Assembly (NCBI GenBank): GCA_003486645.1
Contig: DNGI01000059.1
Span: forward strand, 8,079-14,529
Length of the DNA: 6,451 nt
Reading direction: 5' to 3'
Source: Cyanobacteria bacterium UBA11370
GTDB lineage: Bacteria > Cyanobacteriota > Cyanobacteriia > Cyanobacteriales > Coleofasciculaceae
A model generated the notes under the pieces. It saw only the letters and a list, made by a program, of their open reading frames with translations, was not told the origin of the DNA and did not search any database. A program made the translations under genes and the position numbers. Positions 1-4,982 of this stretch are shown one piece after another; positions within the stretch are counted from its first letter, which is position 1, and every line of letters starts with the position of its first letter.

Positions 1-172
1 GCAGGCTTTGTTTGTGTAGCCGCGATTTCCAATCGCCAGGTATTTTTGCAAAATTGGGATGCACCCTTTTTAGGAATCCCAATCCTCAAAACTTACCCAT
101 TGACAACAGAGAGCAACCGCTGAACTGTCAACGAACCTTGACAGACAGTTTCCCTAAACAAGCAACAACAGA
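1..172. other. Non-coding 5' end of the window with two short hairpins
   Basis: I find no credible gene here on either strand. A 6-bp stem (GCGATT at 22-27, AATCGC at 31-36, loop TCC) lies in a stretch resembling text I recall as recurrent in cyanobacterial intergenic DNA; that is recollection, not a search result. A second hairpin has arms CTGTCAA (125-131) and TTGACAG (138-144) around a 6-nt loop. It has no T-tract, so it does not look like an intrinsic terminator. It lies about 30 nt before the first small gene and could be a leader structure or an operator. Confidence 0.5.
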
Positions 173-373
173 GTGATAAATCCCATGTGTCCTATCGCTA
201 TTTTATTTTGCATTTACTTAATGGTAGTGACTTCTCTCAAACCTAAATTTCACTGGCAAAGCAAGCAAGTTAGAAAAATCAGATGTTGGCTGGGAGACAG
301 AGGAGCCAGTATTTTTTACTATGGCATCAGTGCAGGAGCCTTAGCATTAGGTTTGATTGTTTTGGGAAATTAA
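173..373 (+). CDS. Small two-helix membrane protein, unknown function
   Basis: A 66-residue protein (62 if the ATG at 185 is used) with two hydrophobic stretches, about residues 6-22 and 46-64. They are joined by a basic loop of about 23 residues rich in K and R, which suggests a helical hairpin with the loop on the cytoplasmic side. The second helix follows a LGDRGASIFYYGISAG segment. Small membrane proteins with a G.RG..IFY...G pattern exist, including some annotated as immunity proteins of the Imm17 type, but this likeness is only suggestive and I assign no function. The GTG at 173 has no clear Shine-Dalgarno; the ATG at 185 has only a weak GAG upstream, so the start is unsettled. The next gene begins 60 nt downstream on the same strand, so the two may be co-transcribed. 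Confidence 0.6.
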   Translation: MINPMCPIAILFCIYLMVVTSLKPKFHWQSKQVRKIRCWLGDRGASIFYYGISAGALALGLIVLGN

Positions 374-416
374 GACAGAACTTTAATCTTGATTTATTCA
401 ATCGATGAAACTCAAT

Positions 417-423
417 AAGGAGG
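417..423 (+). promoter_or_regulatory. Strong Shine-Dalgarno of the 67-residue gene
   Basis: AAGGAGG ends 9 nt before the ATG at 433. It is the best ribosome binding site in the window and supports the small downstream ORF as a real, translated gene. Confidence 0.8.
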
Positions 424-432
424 CAATTATTT

Positions 433-636
433 ATGTTTACACAACTGCTCAATGCCATTGATACTTATCTAGAAGATACCAAATGCACTCAATTACGAAA
501 TCAAATTTTAAACCATGTTCATTGCCGTCAAGATACAGCAGATAGATTGATCGCCCTCGCTAAAAGACAAAATCCAGGTCGAACAGAACGTTGGTACTTA
601 GAGAAAGTGATTTGGGATCTCAAACGGGGAAGATAA
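433..636 (+). CDS. Small basic conserved-type hypothetical protein
   Basis: A 67-residue, probably soluble and helical protein without a signal peptide or membrane segment. The C-terminal third is the most distinctive part: NPGRTERWYLEKVIWDLKRG, at about residues 47-66. I recall similar NPG(K/R)xExWYLEKVIxDLxR tails in small cyanobacterial hypothetical proteins, but I know no assigned function. The start at 433 is fixed by the AAGGAGG upstream. The TAA stop (634-636) coincides with the outer tip of a 118-bp palindromic repeat, so the present C-terminus may have been set by that insertion; the intact-looking LKRGR tail argues that little was lost. It is likely co-transcribed with the membrane protein upstream. 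It converges on the ADP-ribosylglycohydrolase gene, with only the repeat between them. Confidence 0.78.
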   Translation: MFTQLLNAIDTYLEDTKCTQLRNQILNHVHCRQDTADRLIALAKRQNPGRTERWYLEKVIWDLKRGR

Positions 637-751
637 TGATACCGATTTGCTTTCCAAAAGGTAATTTAGAATAATTACTCCCCTTTCCTTCTAGGAGAAG
701 GGTCGGGGGAGAAGTCATTTTTTCCTGTTTGAAAGCAACTGGGTATGATTA
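634..751. repeat. 118-bp palindromic MITE-like repeat between convergent genes
   Basis: The ends are inverted copies of each other: the first 28 nt from 634 match the complement read from 751 at 23 positions (shared core TAATnATACC, then TTGCTTTC). Nested inside is a hairpin with outer arms CTCCCC (678-683) and GGGGAG (706-711) and inner arms CCTTCT (687-692) and AGAAGG (696-701). There is no ORF, so it would be a non-autonomous element mobilised in trans. The two outermost TAA triplets serve as stop codons for the flanking genes on opposite strands. If the core is taken as ATACC...GGTAT, it spans 639-746. The same tip sequence recurs at the right edge of the window. Confidence 0.83.
678..723 (+). 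terminator. Possible terminator for the small plus-strand genes
   Basis: The G/C-rich hairpin at 678-711 is followed, after six bases, by six T residues (718-723). Lying between convergent genes, it could terminate plus-strand transcription. There is no comparable T-run in the minus direction, and the T-run is further from the stem than usual. The structure is also explained by the repeat itself, so terminator function is an inference. Confidence 0.4.
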
Positions 752-1684
752 GGCTTTTGGCACAAGTGCAGCATTAAAAAGTCGCTTGGCAAAGTATTCA
801 ATTAAATCGCGGTACGCTAGCTTATCACGCCAGGATTGAGGTATCCCCTGCTCTCCATAAAAGGCTCCAGCTAACTGTCCATAAACTGCACCCGTTGTAT
901 CAGCATCATCCCCCAAATTGACAGCTAAAAGACAGCCTTCCTCAAAAGATTGACTGTGGTAAAATGCCCATAATGCGGCTTCTAACGATTTGACCACATA
1001 GCCTGTACCTCTAATTTCTGGAGGTTGACGTTCTTTAAAAGAACCCGCTGCAATTTCGTCGATTTCATCCACTAAAGGATTTTCGTTCCAATAGTTAGGA
1101 ATTGGACTATAGTAACTAGAGAGTAATTCCTCTCGACTGGCTCCATTAACCGCTCCAACAATTAATCCACCTAAATATCGACAAGCATCAATCGCAGTAG
1201 CTGCGCCGTGAGTTGTGCGAGAACTATTAGCTGACATTTGAATCGCTTTTTCTGGATTTTTCGCAAAAAACAAAGGTACGGGTGCCAAGCGCATAATCGA
1301 ACCATTACCAGCACTGCGAGGGTGTGTAGAACCACAGTAAGGTTCCCCTGTTGTCTCAAACTGTATCAGTGCCGAGTACACCGTGTTACCAATATCAAAG
1401 CAGTGTCCCGTGCTGCTCAGATGTCCCTCATGATACCATTCCAAATATCTTTGGAGTTGATCGGTTGGGTCAAATCCGTTGCAGTGGATCAGACTTTCTG
1501 CTAAACATAATGCCATTGAAGTATCATCTGTCCACTGTCCTGGTTCTAAGTCAAATGGCCCACCACCAACCATATCTTTAATGGGTGTAAATGTGCCAGG
1601 TGGCTTGAATTCTAAAGTCGTTCCTACAGCATCACCCGTAGCTAAACCGAGAAGACATCCACGATAACGCTCGATTAGTTCCAT
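749..1684 (-). CDS. ADP-ribosylglycohydrolase (DraG/ARH family)
   Basis: A 311-residue cytosolic enzyme of the ADP-ribosylglycohydrolase family, which hydrolyses the ADP-ribose bond on modified proteins or other acceptors using two Mg2+ ions. The family landmarks appear in order: [10 protein letters not shown] (17-26); the metal-binding TDDT (52-55) in [26 protein letters not shown] (123-137); the TTHGAATA histidine region (157-164); and [12 protein letters not shown] (256-267), whose aspartates complete the metal site. Length and motif order are those of an intact single-domain enzyme. The substrate is not predictable; no ADP-ribosyltransferase or nitrogenase regulator is in the window, so naming it draG would be unwarranted. 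The ATG at 1684 has a modest AGG about nine bases upstream. It is the last of three minus-strand genes, 95 bp after the preceding stop. Its TAA lies on the tip of the 634-751 repeat, but the C-terminus looks complete. Confidence 0.95.
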   Translation of the reverse strand: MELIERYRGCLLGLATGDAVGTTLEFKPPGTFTPIKDMVGGGPFDLEPGQWTDDTSMALCLAESLIHCNGFDPTDQLQRYLEWYHEGHLSSTGHCFDIGNTVYSALIQFETTGEPYCGSTHPRSAGNGSIMRLAPVPLFFAKNPEKAIQMSANSSRTTHGAATAIDACRYLGGLIVGAVNGASREELLSSYYSPIPNYWNENPLVDEIDEIAAGSFKERQPPEIRGTGYVVKSLEAALWAFYHSQSFEEGCLLAVNLGDDADTTGAVYGQLAGAFYGEQGIPQSWRDKLAYRDLIEYFAKRLFNAALVPKA

Positions 1685-1779
1685 AGATTTTTACCTGAGA
1701 TTGTAACGAAAGAAAACATTATTTGAATCGGGGACGATCAGGATTAAACTTGTTGTAAAACTCCTGAATTTCTGAATTC

Positions 1780-2853
1780 TTAAAATCGGGTTAGTTTTTC
1801 GTCTAATTCTAGAGCGCGTTGTGTATCTCCTAATGCTACATAACTATCCCGCGCCTGCGTTAACCAACGAATAGCCTCTTGTGGAGAAGCGATCGCCTCA
1901 TACACCTTTCCCAAACCCGCTGCTACCAACGCTTGCCCTTCTATATCCTCACTTCTGGTCAACTCCATAGCTTTTAAATAATACTTTTGAGCGAGTAAGT
2001 TTAATCTCACTTCTGTATAGAGTTCGCCAATTGTGCGATAAATTTGTGCTGGTTTATTCCCCTGTTTTATCAAATCTTCTAAAGTAGCGATCGCCTCGGC
2101 TTTCACTTCATATTTAATGTAAAGATGCACCAAAGCGATAGACTTTGCCTGATCAGTTAAATCTAGATTAACCCATTGCTCCACGCTATGCCGCACCAAA
2201 GTTATTTGATTTTCATCCAGCAGACTAAAACCTAAATCGGGTACATCTTCCTCCTGAGAAGATACCCCCGTATCCGTCTGAATAATTAGTAAATAATCAA
2301 CCCCTGATTCTAAGGGAGGTTCCCCAGAATAGATAACCTTAGTTTCCTTTACTTGTGTTTGCCAAAGCACCTCCTCATCAGCAATCAGACTGACACTATA
2401 ACAACTTGCACCAGCTACAGGATTCCAGCAAAAAATCGGTAAAGGATTTAATAGTAAAGTCCGACGTGGGCTAATAATATAAGGAATCAAGGGATTAATA
2501 CCACCGCGAGGAGGGATAATATCGCCCCGATGTCTGGATACAGGAATAGTTTGCGGTGGACAGCCATTGGTTGCACCAGATCTTACACCATCAGGAACAG
2601 ACCAAATCGTTGTTCCATTAGCACATTGAACCAAAACTCTTACCCCTCGTGCCGGGTGTAGAATATCCCCCGGATAAAGTTCCGTTCCAACGCTTGTCGG
2701 CTGATAGTCTGACCATCCGGAACGTTTGAGTAAAACCTCTCCACTTGCCTCAATAATCCAGCCTACCAAACCGTAAGAAACCGATGTATCTTGTGTAGAT
2801 GTCAAGTTGCTCTGCTCCCATTGAAAATTCTTAATTCCAAAATAATAGCTCAT
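1780..2853 (-). CDS. FecR-like / TPR protein, apparently without a signal peptide
   Basis: A 357-residue, probably three-part protein. Residues about 33-90 resemble a FecR-type beta domain (GEVLLKRSG, then ELYPGDILHPARGVRVLVQ and TTIWSVPDGV). Residues about 127-197 look like a fibronectin/Ig-like sandwich (ISPRRTLLLNPLPIFCWNPV, then a Tyr- and Leu-rich strand region). Residues about 235-355 form roughly three TPR helical pairs. Proteins of this layout that I recall from cyanobacteria start with a secretion signal; this one begins with a polar stretch and has none. Its four cysteines (77, 98, 142, 151) would suit an exported protein. The ATG at 2851-2853 lies partly in the tip of a palindromic repeat, and an in-frame TGA six codons upstream (2869-2871), inside that repeat, rules out a longer start. 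No good Shine-Dalgarno is present. It may be N-terminally truncated or poorly expressed. Two HIP1 sites lie within it. The precise role is unknown; TPRs suggest protein binding. Confidence 0.85.
   Translation of the reverse strand: MSYYFGIKNFQWEQSNLTSTQDTSVSYGLVGWIIEASGEVLLKRSGWSDYQPTSVGTELYPGDILHPARGVRVLVQCANGTTIWSVPDGVRSGATNGCPPQTIPVSRHRGDIIPPRGGINPLIPYIISPRRTLLLNPLPIFCWNPVAGASCYSVSLIADEEVLWQTQVKETKVIYSGEPPLESGVDYLLIIQTDTGVSSQEEDVPDLGFSLLDENQITLVRHSVEQWVNLDLTDQAKSIALVHLYIKYEVKAEAIATLEDLIKQGNKPAQIYRTIGELYTEVRLNLLAQKYYLKAMELTRSEDIEGQALVAAGLGKVYEAIASPQEAIRWLTQARDSYVALGDTQRALELDEKLTRF
1889..1896. repeat. HIP1 octamer GCGATCGC
   Basis: Highly iterated palindrome typical of many cyanobacterial genomes. 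Here it encodes part of Ala-Ile-Ala in the last TPR pair of the FecR-like protein. Confidence 0.9.
2087..2094. repeat. HIP1 octamer GCGATCGC
   Basis: Second HIP1 palindrome in the same gene, again read as Glu-Ala-Ile-Ala, in the first TPR helix pair. Confidence 0.9.
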
Positions 2854-2970
2854 ACCAAATCCGCTTGATCAAACCCTTTTTAGACCTAACGTTAAAGACG
2901 TTGCATTGCAACGTCTTTACACAATTCCCGCAACAGCGATTAAAGGGGGTACATAACCCGGATTTAGTAT
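2852..2970. repeat. Palindromic MITE-like repeat, copy 1 of a tandem pair
   Basis: A 119-bp element bounded by ATACCAAATCCG at the left and CCGGATTTAGTAT at the right, with subterminal CCCTTTTT and ATTAAAGGG inverted segments. The centre (2893-2919) is a 13-bp perfect stem around one T (2906). The outer ends are less well matched than in copy 2 (for example C2856 against A2966), so this copy looks more diverged. No ORF. Its left tip supplies two of the three bases of the start codon of the FecR-like gene. Confidence 0.9.
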
Positions 2971-2971
2971 C

Positions 2972-3090
2972 ATACCAAATCCGGTTTTAAAATCCCTTTT
3001 TACAACAAACGGTAGAGACGTTGCATTGCAACGTCTCTACAGGGTTTTTGCAACCTTGATTAAAGGGTGTATATTAACCGGATTTGGTAT
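2972..3090. repeat. Palindromic MITE-like repeat, copy 2 of a tandem pair
   Basis: Same length and orientation as copy 1, offset by exactly 120 bp and separated from it by one C (2971). The terminal 15 nt (ATACCAAATCCGGTT and its complement) are a perfect inverted repeat. The central stem has 14 bp (3012-3025 with 3027-3040) around a single T, and includes the GTAGAGACGTTGCA arm that I recall as common in cyanobacterial small repeats. A C also follows at 3091, so each copy is flanked by C. No ORF. Confidence 0.9.
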
Positions 3091-3231
3091 CATGTTTCAA
3101 GACACGCGCTATAATTAAACAGTCTGCATTTTTCATCAATAAACTTAAGAGTTTGTATCCAGCAGAATCAATTCTAACCGGGTCTAATTTTGAGTTAAAG
3201 TTTGATTTTTATTTTTTAAGTAAAAACTGGC
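3091..3231. other. AT-rich spacer between the repeat pair and the TPR gene
   Basis: 141 bp with no convincing gene, making up the rest of the 378-bp gap together with the tandem repeats. The minus strand holds an uninterrupted frame from 3208 that runs into copy 2 and stops at 3074-3076 (44 codons, with an ATG at 3136). The plus strand is open as well, so coding status is not supported. It could hold the original 5' region of the FecR-like gene, or decayed sequence. Confidence 0.45.
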
Positions 3232-4254
3232 TCATTGCTGATTTTCTGCTAAACGTTGACGCGCTAAATCAATCCAAGTATCCTCATCGGGTTGGTAACT
3301 GCTGGCATATTTAAGGCAATTCTCCCAAGCAAGCAACGCTTCGGTTTTTTCTCCTAATTCTTCTAAAGCTTGAGCCAATAAGCCATAAGCCGATGCTTTT
3401 TTATCGTCCAAATCAATAGCAATCATGAGTTCAGCTTTCGCTTCCGCATATCGCCCTTGTCCTAGTCTCGCCCAACCCAGATTTTTTCGCAACGCATAGT
3501 TTTCCGCCTCATATTCTGCTAGTTTCAATCCTTTAAAAAGTAAGTCAACAGCCGCCGCATAGTCTTTATTCAAAATGTGTAGACGTGCCAAGTTATTATA
3601 AGCAGCCGCAAGACCTCCTAACATGGCTAGCCTGTATTCAGAACCAGCACGCTCAAAATCTCGCAGGTCTTCATAAATTAATCCTAAATTGTAGTGCGTT
3701 TCGGCAAAGTTTGGGTCAAGTTTTAGGGCTTTGCTAAAGTCAGATACCGCCTCTGGCAGTTGATAATTTAAGTAATTTTCAACCCCGCGATCGTTGTAAA
3801 TTTCAGGTACTTTTTCCGGATTTTGAAGTGAGTGATTGTTAGAACAGCGTGCTGGTTGAATTTTTTGCGATCGCAGACGCTCCCACTCTAGATCAAATCG
3901 CTTTAAATTAGCGGCTTGCTCCTGTCGAGAATGCCACAGAGTTAGGGTGAAATACCAGCCATGTAACCCCTTATCTCCAGGACGGTTATCTTTAAGAATC
4001 TTCAAATCTTCAAGACGGTGAATCGCTTCCTTAATTTGCTCCGTATTTAACTTGCCCTTATAGGCATCTAAATGAGTTAGTTGGGTAAGGAATCTAACCT
4101 GGGTTTCAATAACTAACTCGTTCTCTGTTTTCCAGTTGAACTTAATTTGTAGACATTCGGTATTTTCTAATTCGTCATTGGCATAAGCCAATAATGCCTC
4201 TAGAAAGCGTTTAGTGCGCTCTTGAACTTTAGGGCCATAGCTTACTTTCGCCAT
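3232..4254 (-). CDS. TPR protein with a cyanobacterial-type N-terminal signalling domain
   Basis: A 340-residue soluble protein. Residues about 1-130 form a distinct charged helical domain: it opens with SYGPKVQERTKRFLEALLAY, continues through a QIKFNWKTENEL strand region, and ends in WYFTLTLWHSR and NLKRFDLEWERLR. I recall the same kind of N-terminus (YGPQV...LEALLAYANDEL...NW.T...L and FTL.LWH) on large cyanobacterial NB-ARC, NACHT, WD40 or TPR proteins, where its role is not known to me. A linker at about 131-150 leads to about five TPRs (151-184, 185-217, 218-250, 253-286, 287-320). The first is near consensus, with SDFSKALKLDPNFAETHYNL spanning the first repeat junction. No catalytic domain is present, so it would be an adaptor version. 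ATG at 4254 has only a weak upstream GG. One HIP1 site lies inside. It is divergent from the 133-residue gene. Confidence 0.9.
   Translation of the reverse strand: MAKVSYGPKVQERTKRFLEALLAYANDELENTECLQIKFNWKTENELVIETQVRFLTQLTHLDAYKGKLNTEQIKEAIHRLEDLKILKDNRPGDKGLHGWYFTLTLWHSRQEQAANLKRFDLEWERLRSQKIQPARCSNNHSLQNPEKVPEIYNDRGVENYLNYQLPEAVSDFSKALKLDPNFAETHYNLGLIYEDLRDFERAGSEYRLAMLGGLAAAYNNLARLHILNKDYAAAVDLLFKGLKLAEYEAENYALRKNLGWARLGQGRYAEAKAELMIAIDLDDKKASAYGLLAQALEELGEKTEALLAWENCLKYASSYQPDEDTWIDLARQRLAENQQ
3867..3874. repeat. HIP1 octamer GCGATCGC
   Basis: HIP1 palindrome in the linker of the TPR protein, here read in a different frame (Leu-Arg-Ser-Gln) from the two copies in the neighbouring gene. 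Confidence 0.9.
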
Positions 4255-4278
4255 TGCTGCCGTCCAAAACGTCTCAAA

Positions 4279-4318
4279 AGTTAGGGGAATCCCTTAACTT
4301 TCCACCCATCCCCTAACT
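4279..4318. promoter_or_regulatory. Inverted repeat with alternative pairing in a divergent intergenic region
   Basis: AGTTAGGGGA (4279-4288) and TCCCCTAACT (4309-4318) form a perfect 10-bp inverted repeat with a 20-nt spacer. Within that spacer, CCCTTAACTT (4291-4300) can also pair with AAGTTAGGG (4278-4286) with one bulged base. The left arm thus has two mutually exclusive partners. The site begins 24 bp upstream of the TPR gene start, inside its likely leader. It could be a dimeric operator or an RNA switch-like leader. Confidence 0.5.
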
Positions 4319-4330
4319 GTTTATTCCTAA

Positions 4331-4358
4331 TTGTACAAGGCTTACAGCTTTTTAAAAT
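4331..4358 (+). promoter_or_regulatory. Possible sigma-70-type promoter for the 133-residue gene
   Basis: TTGTAC (4331-4336) and TAAAAT (4353-4358) are separated by 16 bp. The -10 matches five of six consensus bases but the -35 only three. A start near 4365 would give a leader of about 57 nt before the ATG at 4422. On the opposite strand TACAAT (4335-4330) overlaps the -35 and could serve as a -10 for the divergent TPR gene. This is motif matching only. Confidence 0.25.
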
Positions 4359-4412
4359 GGCGACTGGAATAAGGAAATTCCCCCTAAATATTCTAAATTC
4401 ATGACCCACAAC

Positions 4413-4416
4413 GAGG
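4413..4416 (+). promoter_or_regulatory. Shine-Dalgarno GAGG that decides the start at 4422
   Basis: GAGG ends 5 nt before the ATG at 4422. The in-frame ATG at 4401 has no purine-rich sequence upstream, so the shorter reading is preferred. Confidence 0.6.
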
Positions 4417-4421
4417 TATTT

Positions 4422-4823
4422 ATGTTAAACGACTTAATCAGACAACTAGCGCTAGAGTGGCTGGTTGGAGCAATTCGTCACCCAGATCCCAAGGTTCGCA
4501 ATCTTCTCGGCGAAGTGTTTTGGGACTTGCAGTACATTTACCGATTTGGTATTCCAAAAATCCCACCAGCAGAGCTACAAATACCTTGGCTCCCTCAGCC
4601 ACAGCCAGATCCATCACCACTGGATAGACTACGGCTGCATGAAAATATCCTCATGGGGTTAGTTGATATCTATGCTTACGAGCCAGACCCAGAGACAAAT
4701 TTATCTTATGTGCTGCGCGATCGCACTATTCGTCTCACCGCAGCCAAAGGTTTATCTCAAAGGCTCAATACGGCTCTCCAGCAACTTGATAAAGAGATTG
4801 CACAGCTAGAACAAAAATTCTAA
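4422..4823 (+). CDS. Hypothetical helical protein of 133 residues
   Basis: I do not recognise this protein. From the preferred start (MLNDLIRQLALEWLVGAIRH) it has a helical N-terminal part, about residues 1-40. Then comes a proline-rich middle, about 44-68 (IPKIPPAEL, QPQPDPSP), and a helical C-terminal part ending in a heptad-like segment rich in L, Q and E (LQQLDKEIAQLEQKF). No signal peptide or clear membrane span is present, although residues 5-20 are moderately hydrophobic. The alternate ATG at 4401 would add seven residues but has no ribosome binding site. A HIP1 site lies inside (4717-4724). It is transcribed divergently from the TPR gene and in the same direction as the RTX gene 159 bp downstream, which has its own strong ribosome binding site. 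It is probably a lineage-specific cytosolic protein that forms oligomers or binds a partner through the C-terminal helix. Confidence 0.8.
   Translation: MLNDLIRQLALEWLVGAIRHPDPKVRNLLGEVFWDLQYIYRFGIPKIPPAELQIPWLPQPQPDPSPLDRLRLHENILMGLVDIYAYEPDPETNLSYVLRDRTIRLTAAKGLSQRLNTALQQLDKEIAQLEQKF
4717..4724. repeat. HIP1 octamer GCGATCGC
   Basis: HIP1 palindrome within the 133-residue gene, read as part of Leu-Arg-Asp-Arg. Confidence 0.9.
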
Positions 4824-4899
4824 ACGCTATCGGCCTATCCGTTAATTTCATTCAACCTAATGCGGTAGGAAATGCCCCAAAAAGTAGGAACAAATTTTC

Positions 4900-4916
4900 A
4901 TTCCCTTACCGGGAAT
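4900..4916. other. Short hairpin between the 133-residue gene and the RTX gene
   Basis: ATTCCC (4900-4905) and GGGAAT (4911-4916) form a 6-bp stem with a 5-nt loop. No T-tract follows, so it is a weak terminator candidate; it may equally be a leader structure or operator for the RTX gene 67 nt downstream. The rest of 4824-4968 shows no clear promoter. Confidence 0.3.
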
Positions 4917-4968
4917 TAATTGCTCAACTAGCTTACACACAAGCATTCAAATTTACGAAAACTTAAGT

Positions 4969-4974
4969 AAGGAG
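4969..4974 (+). promoter_or_regulatory. Strong Shine-Dalgarno of the RTX gene
   Basis: AAGGAG ends 8 nt before the ATG at 4983, which fixes the start and suggests efficient translation. Confidence 0.8.
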
Positions 4975-4982
4975 AAACAACA

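Noticed and set aside
100..143. TTGACA hexamers at 100-105 and 138-143 as -35 boxes
   Set aside because: No acceptable -10 hexamer lies 16-18 bp downstream of either; the second is simply one arm of a hairpin.
1171..1667. Several open frames of 60-90 codons on both strands
   Set aside because: They lie inside the glycohydrolase gene in other frames, lack ribosome binding sites and show no protein-like pattern, while the glycohydrolase motifs fix the real frame.
749..1684. Naming the glycohydrolase draG
   Set aside because: DraG proper reactivates nitrogenase reductase; no nif or draT gene is present and this family is broad, so the specific name is not supported.
1685..1779. TACAAT (1705-1700, minus strand) as -10 of the glycohydrolase gene
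   Set aside because: The -35 is poor, and the implied transcript start near 1693 would remove the only Shine-Dalgarno-like AGG, so I do not list it as a promoter.
2852..3090. Possible CRISPR-like array
   Set aside because: There are only two 119-bp units, each a full palindrome, with a single base between them and no spacers; the structure is that of small mobile repeats.
3084..3314. Plus-strand 76-codon open frame
   Set aside because: It starts in a repeat tip, crosses the AT-rich spacer and ends antisense to the TPR gene; it has no ribosome binding site or recognisable domain.
4357..4404. 15-codon leader ORF starting ATGGCG and overlapping the ATG at 4401
   Set aside because: It has no ribosome binding site, its ATG overlaps the candidate -10, and the preferred start of the next gene is 4422, so coupling at 4401 is not needed.
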